Assembly (NCBI GenBank): GCA_037176885.1
Contig: JAWWNJ010000020.1
Span: 1,302,001 to 1,366,000, forward strand
DNA: 64,000 nt
From: Favolaschia claudopus
Lineage: Eukaryota > Basidiomycota > Agaricomycetes > Agaricales > Mycenaceae
Direction of reading: 5' to 3'
In this document: positions 1 through 9,990 of the stretch, in pieces
Position numbering within the stretch: the first letter of the stretch is position 1
Layout of the letters: every line of letters starts with the position of its first letter
Position numbers and translations under genes: made by a program
The notes under the pieces: generated by a model
The model's database searches: none
What the model saw: only the letters and a program-made list of their open reading frames with translations
Told to the model about the DNA's origin: nothing

Positions 1-150
1 ATCTACCCCCTGGCATGGTTTTTTCCCTTGCTTGGGAAGCGACTTGTAAATTAGACCGTTTCAAGCGTAACATCAGAAGCCCAATGCCTTTGGTATGACA
101 CGAAAAATGCTCGAAAACACTTCGAAAGCACTCGAATAGCAGTACAAATT

Positions 151-2393
151 CTAATGATACAATTCCTCGTCCTCCTCTTCACCTGACAACTCGTCCTTCT
201 CGACATCCCCCATCTCAACATCAGCACCAGCCGCAGCAAACGAATCTATCTGCATTATAGCATCGTCAGAAGCATTCGACAAAGCCGTGTTAGTATTTCT
301 AAGAGGGGTTGATGAGTAAATGTACACAGGAGGAAATAAACATACGCTTCGTATCGATCCAATGCTGCCAAAACTGCATCTAACTTGTCTTGGCGGCGGG
401 GGGATTGACACGAGCGTCGTCTTCCGAATGATATCGTCCTTGACAATTAGCTTGTACACGTCGTATTGGGCCTTGAGTTGAGGCACTGTCATTGACTTGA
501 TTTTAACGCGATCACGTTCAACACCAGTGGCGCGGAGATTTGCTTCCCTCTCCAGCTTCTTTTCCGTCGCAACACGGACCTTCTCGCGATGAACCCGCGC
601 CTTGCTCTCCAGTTCCTCAACCACAGCTTTACGGAAAGCGGCATTTTCTCCATTTGCGTCCTCTTTCCGCACTTCTCGCATCACATGGAGCAGATCCTCG
701 ACGGTGATATACTTGTCAACAAAGGCCTCTGTATTGTTACGACGGTAGCGTTCCAGTGCAGAGAAGCTAGCAGGATTGCTGTTTGGGTGGTAGCGGATAT
801 GAATGCGAGCACTACCAAGCGGGCCTTCGTTATGATATATAGCTTGGCAAGTATTTCGGGAGGGATGGAGTCGATGGTCCCTCCAATTTGGAACTCGGGT
901 GTGAATCGAACCCAGGCGACGGCTGAGCCATTGAACATCGCAGAGATCATACGGCTGAGATCGGGAAGGTCGGGCGCAAGGACCTGAGCTGCCAGAAAGA
1001 TGTTTCGATCCTGAAAATCCGATCCATCCAGAGTAAACCGTTCGGGAAAATAGACAGCATTTTTTGCAAAGAAGACAGTGGGATCAGCAGCAAGAGAGCG
1101 ACATAGTTCAGGGATTTTGCGATGAAGGTCAACCAATGAGATGAGATTCGGGAGAGCGCCGTTGGAGTCTTTTGTTCGTACGATGCGCATGTATGGGGAG
1201 CTAATGAAGAGTGTGTATAGAGCCGCCGCGACGATCTCCGCCATAGTGCGAGGACATCTGATGGCCAGCAGTGAATTTTCTTCGAAATGACTGAGACTGG
1301 CCTTCGTCTTTCCATCACCAGTCAGCAAGATGAGGTCCTCTAAGAAGCCATTGTATTCAGTGACAACAGCCGCCGCCTCTCCGAAAGATCCATAGCGTGT
1401 TTGCGATGTTCCGGGGAACCGTTTGAAGTCAATCACGGGCTTGCCGCATATCTCGGTAAGCTTCTGTTGCATGAACATCCGATATCGCTCTTGATAGCCT
1501 TTATCCTCGTCCTTGTGGCGGAAGAGCATGCCTAGAATAGTCATCGCTTTGATAATACCACGCCCACTCGCGTCTTCAGCGGCCCGGACGGCAGCACTAT
1601 TCGGCTGTCCTAGGCGAATCGTCGTAGCATTAGCTTTGTTCGCAAGTAGGACCGGTTCTTTTCCCTTGGGCCAAGCCTCTGCCATTGCGTCGCAGCCTCC
1701 TCTGAATGCATTCATGTCCGTCCTTGTGACTGCAGCAGCCTCCGAAGATCAGAAAGTCGGCGATAGCTTTGAGTTCGTCAGGAAGAAGATCGTAGGTGTC
1801 TTCGCCCAGCTGTGCATCAACAATTTCTCTCGTGATTTCGGAGCGCTCGGATGGTGAGCTAAAGAGAAATCAAACTGATATAAGCAAGCTACGACACAAG
1901 ACTCACAGATCATCGATTTTTTTCCCGCTCCTCAATTGAATTTCTTCTTCCGAGATTGCTGCTAAGGCTGCTGCAAGGTCTGCAATCGACAAAGCTGCTG
2001 ACTCTTGCGCTCCCAGATCCTCGATGACAATTTCATGCTTCAATTCGGCAGTAAGACTGTGCTTCCGCTTTTGATCAGCTGCGTGGTCGGACATCTGGGC
2101 CAATTGTTTTCGAAACCAATCCTTCCACTCCATAGAAATTCCCTGCGAGATGGAGGAAGGAGCACTGCTAGTTATGCGGGCAATTTTCGACGCTAGAGCC
2201 TTTGTACCATCAACTTGCGCCTGAGCTGTGTGACTGAGTGAAGTGGCGACCTTGAGGAATCGAGTACGGGGTTTCCAGGTGTTTGGATCGGCATCGTCAA
2301 CTCCAGGAGCGTAAGTCGGCACCATTCCAGAAATACTGCGCGATTCCCAGTTGACTTTACGGTGCGAGGTTCCGTCCGAGGACTCGGTAAAGC
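151..2393 (-). pseudogene. Transposase-like core (SSDGT / CCSHK / HNEG), frameshifted
   Basis: Exon 2 (1907-2393) begins GFTESSDGTSHRKVNWESRS. A 48-bp GTGAGT...TTTAG intron (1859-1906) leads to exon 3, which encodes FLIFGGCCSHKD, then MNAFRGGCDAMAEAW, then a long helical region. After a break near 823-845 the reading resumes as HNEGPLGSARIHIRYHP and RNNTEAFVDKY, and the C-terminus is acidic (GEEEDEELYH). Three breaks are visible: a duplicated GGAC at about 1716-1724, a shift with small loss at 823-845, and a shift in a C-run near 396-405. A last intron probably starts with GTATGT at 340-345 and has a TACTAAC branch site near 285. The order Asp (SSDGT), CxH and Glu (NEG) resembles a D-D/H-E transposase with a zinc-binding insert. 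That is inference, and the family function is unknown to me. Confidence 0.6.
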
Positions 2394-2448
2394 CTAATTC
2401 ACCCAATCAGCCGAGGATATTTAGACGATACAAAGTGATTTCACTTAC

Positions 2449-3442
2449 CATACATCATTGTGATCTCTCGACCAATCTGAATGAGAGAAATATATCCTCC
2501 TTCCTTCTTCATACGACCCACGGTGCGTGCAGACAGCGTCAGATTCTTCACATTGATTCCAAAAACCTCGGCACAAGACAGAATAACGTCTTTGACTTTG
2601 TGTTCGGGACAGCCATTTCCGGAGATCCGTAAGACCAGTCGACGTGTTTGCATGGAGCAAAGGCCGCTCTTCGCATCCCAGGTTGAGATTGCCGTAAATT
2701 CGCTGCGCACAGCAGCCAATGATTCCTGCGCTCGGCGTGCCTGCATCTTGAAAGCTTTCCTCTCCGCCCGAAGCCGTTTCAGTTCAGCAGAGTTTTCTTT
2801 CAGATCCGATAAAGAGCCCTGTAGACGTGCATTGTCGGTGGAGAGAGATAAGATAGTAGCCAGATGAGATTGAATGTCGGCCTCTAGGGAGGACTGGGAA
2901 GTGGTAGTGGCTTTGGTAGACTTCCGTTTAGCATCTGCAGCTTTCTTCTTATCATTTACAAGGCGATGTATACGTTTTGTTGCTTTCTTTAGGGCCTCAT
3001 GTTCGGCAGACAATGCGTTTTCCGTCTCCCGGAGTCGAGACGCACAGGCGGAAGCAGTAGATTTGACCGCATCGAGTTCGGAGCAGAGAGCATCATTGAC
3101 CCGAGCAAGATCAGCGAGAACGACAGCTTGTCCACGATTAGAACCCTCCAGATCAGCTATCACGGACTTCAGGTCGAGAACTTCGTTCCTGGAAGCGGCT
3201 AGAGACGATGTCAATTCGGAAATCTGCGTCGTAAGTTGGGAGACAGTAGTAGCAGAGCGCGTTTTCCGACCCGGAATGCAGTCCGAGTCTCCGCTTGTTG
3301 TCGTTGTCTGGGAGGCTGACTGGAATTCTCCTGAGAGGAGTGGCCAAGGGGTGAGTTCTTCCGTGCCGAATCCCTTTGCGCTTTCTGGGCGGCGGTCAGC
3401 CGGCCCATGAGGCGGCCAGACGCGACGACGATGTGGGATCAA
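2449..3442 (-). CDS. Coiled-coil N-terminal exon of a transposase-like gene
   Basis: This is the first exon of the gene that continues at 151-2393. It is rich in Ala, Leu, Glu, Lys and Ser and reads as a long coiled coil (roughly residues 65-260). It ends in a compact segment with the motifs SARTVGRMKKEGG and SLIQIGREI. The donor GTAAGT lies at 2443-2448, and the 55-bp intron (2394-2448) joins MMY to GFTESSDGT in frame. The start is uncertain: the frame opens with MIPHRRR at 3442, while another frame starting at 3408 (MGRLTAAQKAQRDS) also looks protein-like, so the true N-terminus may lie there with a frameshift near 3230. I recognise the family from memory as common and uncharacterised in Agaricomycetes; that was not checked by a search. 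Confidence 0.6.
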
Positions 3443-3505
3443 AAGGAAGATGCGTGATCGTGAAGCCCTAACCCTAGTTTATGGTCACTTTAGCAGCCAG
3501 AAACT

Positions 3506-3640
3506 CCGACCGATCAGCTGGGTCCACTCAACATGTTGAGTGCACAGCCACGTTTCACACACCGCGAGACATCCCGGTACGTATGTACCGAGGGCCGAGG
3601 CTGAGTGTGACAGTGTCACAACCGTAACACTTAACAACCT
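3506..3640 (+). repeat. Diverged copy of the head of the 1.09-kb repeat
   Basis: About 130 bp matches the first part of the tandem unit (4592-4712 and 5684-5804) with scattered differences. It carries the same perfect 18-bp palindrome CACTCAACATGTTGAGTG at 3525-3542. It lies just upstream of the start of the minus-strand transposase-like gene and could be part of that element's end or promoter. Confidence 0.8.
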
Positions 3641-4432
3641 TCTGTCTTTCGTCCACGATTTCTCGACCCTACGGGCTTGCAGACCTCTGATTTTGCTTGG
3701 GCTGTACAGATACGATATCTAAGTTATTTAATTGCGTGTTTTCTCATCCTGGGACGGCCAGAATGCTCGCGATTTGAATAAATTCTGCATTTTTATCATC
3801 CCCCTCTGTTGCCGCGAAATGGGCATCTCCCGCTCCTCCGGATGCTCCAAGAAAATATTAGCAACACTCAATTTGTTCTGAGCTCTTTGTCTGCTCAAAC
3901 TTACGAGATTCTCTCGCTCTAGTCACAATCAAACTTCTTTTCCTCATTGCTTCTGGGCTTTCCAGTGATGCAGCCTGAGGTGAGGCAAAAAATAGGTGAG
4001 GAGATTTCGATATTGTTTCATTCAGTCTCTGTTGTACTCGGGAATCCATGCTAGGTCTGTTTACTGGGCCACGTTTGAATTTTCTATCACCTTCTGTAAG
4101 CCTAGGATTACAGTTCCTTTGAAGTATCTCATGCTGTAGCTTTTGGCCACTAGTGTGAGTCCATAATTCAGTCAAGTCAACCATACATGTACGCACTTGA
4201 TAAATGTACGCACTTGATACTGCATTTTTATTTTTTATTTTCGATGCAATAGCCTGTTTAGGAGGCAGAGTTTATCCTCCTCTCCTCCCCTTTTATATCT
4301 ACTGTTGAACTTTGTTACCCCTTGCCGGCCTTGCCAGTTACCTGTGTGCCTTGCTGCTTTATATTAATTTTGTGCAATGATTGTATTGAGTAATTGAAAA
4401 AGCTTCAACCCAGTCCACAATAATAGCCCGCC
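3641..4432. other. Non-coding stretch, nothing recognised
   Basis: Only short open frames of low quality are present, for example a 112-residue minus-strand frame at 3858-4196 with no recognisable motif. AT-rich stretches occur around 4200-4420. I see no gene or structured RNA. Confidence 0.5.
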
Positions 4433-4570
4433 TTAGATCTTTCTGAGCCTCCCAAGAGCCTCCCCATGCTCACCCCAAAAGCTCACTTGTCTCTTTCTTT
4501 TCTCTTTCTTTTTCTTTCTTTTTCCGCCTTTTTGCGTTCTTTTCCCCGTTTGGACACCCAGTGGTATGGT
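4433..4570 (+). repeat. Diverged left boundary repeat of the tandem unit
   Basis: A pyrimidine-rich block followed by GGACACCCAGTGGTAT corresponds, with many differences, to the end of each tandem unit (5525-5662 and 6617-6755). The array is therefore boundary repeat, unit, boundary repeat, unit, boundary repeat, as unequal crossing-over between direct terminal repeats would give. Confidence 0.6.
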
Positions 4571-5662
4571 CGGAAAACCGTGCTTGGTTAACCGACCGAT
4601 CAGCTGGGTCCACTCAACATGTTGAGTGCACAGCCACGTTTCACACACCGCAAGGCACCTCCGGCACGTACCGAGGCTGAGTGTGACGGGTCACAGGCAT
4701 AACACTCAACAAGCCCTTCGCTCGCACTCGCAATATCTCAGCCACTGACACCTGTACCTTCGGTTTTCTTTGCATTCAGTGCAGTCTTTGCTTCTCTCAT
4801 CCAATCCTGTGCTTTTTTCCCGCTCAAAGCTCGAAATTCGTCGATTTAAAAATGTTGCTGATGAATCCGATGGTTCCGATCTCACCCTGCTGCCGCTACA
4901 ATATGAGCATCCCTTGTTGCTGCGAGTGCTCTCAAAAATATCTGTAGACTATGCTTATGATTGTGGAATGCTTTCTGGGGCTGTTTCTACATGGGACTCT
5001 CATGCTTGAAGGAACTCAATCAATTTCTACGAAGAAATTCTTCGGCAGCTTGTTCTCGAGCTTTCAAGCGCGGCTGGGAGAGAGATTGGTGCAAGGGAAG
5101 CTTTGAATGAAGATCAAGCAGTATCAAAGACTCAGATGTGCTCGAGAAGTGTCTTCGAGCCCACATTCCGGTGCTATTCTATTTATCTTATATATAATTA
5201 CATTGCTCAGCCTTTTCTTCGCTCCAACAGTGTGTTGCACTTGGAGGGTCTGTGCTGGCCACTGCTGCCCTTGACTGGTATGTTTCATTTCATGATCCAA
5301 GCTCTCTGTACACTGAAATCTCTGGCATTCAGCAATATCACACGTTGCACACTTCAAAAACAGGCAGTAGAATAATATCAAGAGGTCTCGCTTCTTCATT
5401 TACTGCAGGCAATCACCCGAGACACCCGCAATTAAGCATTCTTGATGCCGCTTTGATGTTGCTCTGTAAAGGAGTCGTAATACTGGTATAATTTGTAGAT
5501 GTATGTAATTCAAAATCATGCCAAAATGAAGTAGCTTTAACTCTCTGAGCATCTGTGTGCTTGCAGCGAAGTTCTCTTGAGGTTCTCCTTTCCTTCTTTC
5601 TTTTTTCTTCTTTTTCGACGTTTTTGCACGTTTTTCCCCTTATGGACACCCAGTAGTATCAT
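4571..5662 (+). repeat. 1,092-bp tandem unit, copy 1
   Basis: The unit starts at CGGAAAACCGTG and is repeated at 5663 with an offset of 1,092 bp. The long small frames in it (for example 4770-5009 and 5103-5375) recur residue for residue in the next copy. None of these frames matches a family I recognise, so the unit is treated as a repeat and not as genes. The palindrome is at 4611-4628. Confidence 0.9.
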
Positions 5663-6755
5663 CGGAAAACCGTGCTTGGTTAACCGACCGATCAGCTGGG
5701 TCCACTCAACATGTTGAGTGCACAGCCACGTTTCACACACCGCAAGGCACCTCCGGCACGTACCGAGGCTGAGTGTGACGGGTCACAGGCATAACACTCA
5801 ACAAGCCCTTCGCTCGCACTCGCAATATCTCAGCCACTGACACCTGTACCTTCGGTTTTCTTTGCATTCAGTGCAGTCTTTGCTTCTCTCATCCAATCCT
5901 GTGCTTTTTTCCCGCTCAAAGCTCGAAATTCGTCGATTTAAAAATGTTGCTGATGAATCCGATGGTTCCGATCTCACCCTGCTGCCGCTACAATATGAGC
6001 ATCCCTTGTTGCTGCGAGTGCTCTCAAAAATATCTGTAGACTATGCTTATGATTGTGGAATGCTTTCTGGGGCTGTTTCTACATGGGACTCTCATGCTTG
6101 AAGGAACTCAATCAATTTCTACGAAGAAATTCTTCGGCAGCTTGTTCTCGAGCTTTCAAGCGCGGCTGGGAGAGAGATTGGTGCAAGGGAAGCTTTGAAT
6201 GAAGATCAAGCAGTATCAAAGACTCAGATGTGCTCGAGAAGTGTCTTCGAGCCCACATTCCGGTGCTATTCTATTTATCTTATATATAATTACATTGCTC
6301 AGCCTTTTCTTCGCTCCAACAGTGTGTTGCACTTGGAGGGTCTGTGCTGGCCACTGCTGCCCTTGACTGGTATGTTTCATTTCATGATCCAAGCTCTCTG
6401 TACACTGAAATCTCTGGCATTCAGCAATATCACACGTTGCACACTTCAAAAACAGGCAGTAGAATAATATCAAGAGGTCTCGCTTCTTCATTTACTGCAG
6501 GCAATCACCCGAGACACCCGCAATTAAGCATTCTTGATGCCGCTTTGATGTTGCTCTGTAAAGGAGTCGTAATACTGGTATAATTTGTAGATGTATGTAA
6601 TTCAAAATCATGCCAAAATGAAGTAGCTTTAACTCTCTGAGCATCTGTGTGCTTGCAGCGAAGTTCTCTTGAGGTTCTCCTTTCCTTCTTTCTTTTTTCT
6701 TCTTTTTCGACGTTTTTGCACGTTTTTTCCCCTTATGGACACCCAGTAGTATCAT
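5663..6755 (+). repeat. 1,093-bp tandem unit, copy 2
   Basis: This is a near-identical copy of 4571-5662; the only difference I noticed is one extra T in the run near 6726. The match ends after CGGAAAACCGTG at 6756-6767, where unrelated sequence begins (AACATTGGGC). The palindrome is at 5703-5720. The lack of divergence implies a very recent duplication or an assembly artefact. Confidence 0.9.
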
Positions 6756-6767
6756 CGGAAAACCGTG

Positions 6768-7530
6768 AACATTGGGCACTGTGATAAGGGATCCCCGCGT
6801 TTTCCAAATTTTATTTGACCCAGTTTTAGCTGACATTGCTAGAGCAAGGCCAAAATTAGTGGCCACTTTGGGCACCGCAGAACGGGACTGGTAAGTCAGG
6901 GAAAAAAGCGAGAAAAGTGTAGAGCTTCTCAGAAGAGTCCAGGGTACATGTCAAAGCAATATACTGGGCAACAAACAGGAAGGTGGAGGGAGGAAATGGG
7001 TTGTGACTGGATGGGGGGTGTCCCTATACCAAATGCCCCAGACTTTCGAGTGTCATCTTTTCTTATTCACTCTGTTGACTCTGTTACCCGTCCCGGTTGA
7101 TACACGCACAGCTAGATATTAGTATTTATACGGACTTGTTCTTCGTACAGAGTGGAAATTCAAAAACTTGATTGGTGGTTCATTCTTCAGAACGCCGGCG
7201 CCATTGCCCGGCATGAGTAAAGTTTTGTTCACAACAGTAGATTATGTGCGTGAAAAGAATCCGGCCGAATTATGCCCCAAACAACAGCGCAACATTGATA
7301 TTGTTTATTTGTGTGCCATTCCAGTAACAATTTACACAAGCTCCCCCTGCTGTAGGCCGTTACTCCGGCATTTGCTCCACCAATTTCATCGCGCGAAGCC
7401 TGAACTGATAATGGTCAGCGCCAATCACACTCGCCCGTGATTTCAGTGCTCCCGATGCTCCCGACAGGTTAGCGGGGTTCCAAGGTGATTTTTCGTCTCC
7501 AATCACCGGCACACTAAGCCGACACCCATT
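6768..7530. other. Intergenic, no supported gene
   Basis: A 90-residue plus-strand frame at 7168-7440 and short minus-strand frames are present, but none has a motif, intron signal or composition that supports a gene. Confidence 0.4.
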
Positions 7531-7534
7531 TGGC

Positions 7535-7680
7535 GCGACCCGCGAGGAACCGCGGGTAAGTGACGACCCGCGGGTAACCCGTACGGGTTTGCGGGTCGGG
7601 TCCACTGCGAGTAAGGTTTGCGCGGGTCCGGGTACGGGTTGCCCTCAGGGTACCCGCGGGTGGACCCGTGTTGAACCTTA
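7535..7680. repeat. Patch of ACCCG/CGGGT repeats with palindromes
   Basis: The patch is dense in ACCCGCGGGT-type palindromes and their halves (GACCCGCGGGTAACCCG, GGGTACCCGCGGGTGGACCC). It abuts the broken end of the kinase gene at about 7682. The same motif family recurs at about 16570-16690. Confidence 0.75.
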
Positions 7681-7681
7681 A

Positions 7682-8791
7682 CCAGACCGGCATAGTCAGC
7701 TTTGTTACCCATTTGTTTCACATATGCTAAAGCATTTCCGTTGGCCTTGAGGAGATCAGCGAGGGCAGGGGTGGAATGAGAGCACTCACTGGCCATGGAC
7801 TAACCAGGTGTCTGTAGCGGAATGAGAAAGGACAAGCTTCGTAGGCTCAAAACTTACGGGAATGCTTCATCTGTCTGCCAAAATCCAAAGTACGGCAATA
7901 GATGCTTGCCCCGGTCAATATCCCACAGACGCTTCCACACGTTGCACTCGCGTTTCAGACGCTATATCAGAATGAATACATTGGTTACAATGCATTAGAT
8001 GAATTTTCAGACGTACACAAAAACTGGCCTCATTGGCGGCGACACTCCGCACAACCTTTATCGCAACTTTGTCTCTCCCAAGATATATGCCTTCGTATGT
8101 TTCCACAGCGTTTGACATGCTACTTGGATACTGTCCAATCAATGTGAAGTTGCTGGAATCCAGATTCTCAAATTGTAGATTTTGAAGATCCCTCCAGGAC
8201 GGAAAGTTTGTGTTTGCGCTTCCCAGTCCTGTCATCATCTAGAGTGTTTTAAGTATCTCTGGCCGATATATGGACCGGTAAGGTACCTGCTGCATCAAAG
8301 ACTTTATGCTCTGAATGTCTCTTGAACGAGACTGATATTCGCAAATGCATAAATCCCCAACCGCATTGGCGGATAACAGATCATAACTTACCTGTAGTGC
8401 GTCTTCGGTGATTGCTTGAGAGTTCTGAATATTCAGTAATGCGGCAACTAGCTGATCGTGTGCGGAGTCACGAATCCTCTCTGGAAGGGGTTCAAGCGCG
8501 GACATTACAGTTGTGGTAGATGCATTCGTCGATGAATAGCCGTCCTCATATAAACTGTGCGGGGGCTGTGTGTAACTAGTCCGCAAATCAAGGGTGGAGC
8601 AGGCACATTACCCGATTTGCTAATAGCTGTATCTGCACAGCTCTAAACTGCTGTGAAAGGTCTATCGCATCAACAGCTTTGCATCCCTCTGAGATTTCCA
8701 GGAACTCGTGTTGGCATACTGTACAGCTGTTTTCTGGTTTTTTTGATTGAGTGGGGGCGCTTCGTTTACACCTGCCAGCACCTGCCTGCAT
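7682..8791 (-). pseudogene. 5' part of a protein kinase gene, 3' end lost
   Basis: Seven exons can be joined on the minus strand. They run from MQAGAGRCKRSAPTQ at 8791 through DSAHDQLVAALLNIQ and SRSRDIQSIKSLMQQ to the kinase N-lobe. The N-lobe shows the glycine-loop region (LIGQYPSSMSNAVETYEGIY), the ATP-binding lysine in VAIKVVRS, an alpha-C segment RLKRECNVWKRLWDID, and the strand and hinge segment LLPYFGFWQTD with HLVSPWPANGNALAYVKQ. Introns are short with clear borders, for example GTAAGT...ATCAG, GTACCT...CTCTAG and GTGAGT...CTCAAG. The coding sequence stops abruptly after YAGLVKV, where the ACCCG patch begins, so the catalytic loop (HRD), DFG and the whole C-lobe are missing. By composition it resembles the expanded agaric Ser/Thr or Tyr-kinase-like families. 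It is presumably non-functional. Confidence 0.7.
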
Positions 8792-9538
8792 GAGAGTCGC
8801 GGAATGGCGTTAGTAATACTTCAACTCCACAATTTGTCATTCGGCTCCTGGCACAGGCAACGAAACAGATTTTGACAGTGTTCGCCTTAAGGCCTTGATT
8901 CCAGGTCCAGGGTCCCGGAAGTCTCAAAGCCTTATTAAGGTCTAAAGTCTTAATCTTAGGCCAAGTTTCCCACGGCCGTCGGCAGTGCAGGCATCAGTCC
9001 CGCATAGGCCTCCCGACCGGCACTGACGATGATTTTAGGTGCTCCCAGCGGGTTGGTATTTTGCATGTTGACCTTTGAGAAGACTCAAAAACCCTACCCC
9101 GGGGGCTTAAGGCCTGCTCCTGCTAACGCAGACGATGCTGCCAAGACGCGCGTGACTGTACACTGTTGACACATGGTTTATTTGGCGGCGGCATCTGATG
9201 TGTTTGTTCCGCTGCCCAAGATCGAAGCGTCCCTGGGTAGCCTAACCTAAAGGTTAAGCAATAATAGATTTATGGACTATCATAAATCTTGTAGAGTCTG
9301 ACTTGGTGAGACTAGGTCTGCCGCAGTGGATTCAAGAACGTTAAGGCCTTACTTATGGCCTCACCGAATTGATGATGATGGAATCAATTATCGTGCGCGA
9401 GCCGCTGCAAGCGGCTATAGTACACGGTTTCTACGGTAACTACGACGGTCTGCAGAGAGTCCAACCGTATGGGGACCTTGGTCCGGGCAAACGGGGCGGG
9501 CGGGGCGACTGCGGGAGGATCTGGGGCGGGTTCGGGTG
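8792..9538. other. Upstream region of the kinase fragment
   Basis: No gene is supported. Several TTAAGGCC/GGCCTTAA-type blocks occur (near 8885-8960 and 9338-9362) and may be remnants of a small element with inverted ends, but no clean terminal pair or target duplication was found. Confidence 0.35.
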
Positions 9539-9648
9539 CGGAGCGAGCTTGACTCATACGCGCGATCGAGAGCGGAGCGACCTTGACTCGTACGCTCGTG
9601 CGAGTGCGGAGCAACCTTGACTCGTACGCCTGTGTGCGGAGCGAGGCT
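9539..9648 (+). repeat. Four degenerate copies of a 30-34-bp tandem repeat
   Basis: Units begin GGAGCGA or GGAGCAA and continue with (C/G)TTGACTCRTACGC. Three full units and a partial one (GGAGCGAGGCTCGAACGCC) follow one another immediately left of the composite element. Confidence 0.75.
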
Positions 9649-9727
9649 CGAACGCCGGGGGAATCTGCAGGGTGGGGTGGTGGTTAGCAGTTTTTTTGGG
9701 TAGCGTAGGTGCTATGGGGAAGTATAG

Positions 9728-9752
9728 CACTGTAGAGAGAAGTCGCAGCCGG
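9728..9752 (+). repeat. Left terminal inverted repeat of the composite element
   Basis: These 25 bp match the reverse complement of 21429-21453 at 24 positions. The same 25-bp end also occurs alone at 29635-29659. Confidence 0.75.
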
Positions 9753-9990
9753 AACAGCCGCGCGTGCGCTGGCTCATTCGGCCGTGGCATGGGGCCAGCC
9801 TGACCGCGCGACCGCGGTCGGCATGACTGTGCCCGCACGGCCATCTCAGCTGCGTTATGGCCAATTTCGCGGTCAACCTGGCTGCGCTACCACAGCCAGC
9901 GCGACCGTGGCCCACAGTCAGTGCAGCCGCGCCTTCACAGTCAGCCTAGCAGTACCCTCACAGTCATTGTACTCTTTGGTTGCGCTCGAT
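9753..9990 (+). repeat. CG-rich subterminal repeat region
   Basis: Repeated short motifs such as TGACCGCG, GACCGTGGC, CACAGTCA and CAGCC alternate through about 220 bp. Similar motifs fill 21310-21428 at the other end and 30224-30350 in the inverted copy. Arrays like this are typical transposase-binding subterminal regions. Confidence 0.55.

Noticed and set aside
681..987. Plus-strand frame at 589-987 and other plus-strand frames over 0.1-3.4 kb
   Set aside because: They are antisense to the transposase-like gene, which has family-like motifs and introns on the minus strand.
4770..6491. Repeated frames of 79-91 residues in the tandem unit
   Set aside because: They duplicate because the DNA duplicates; there is no codon-level evidence of coding and frames occur on both strands.
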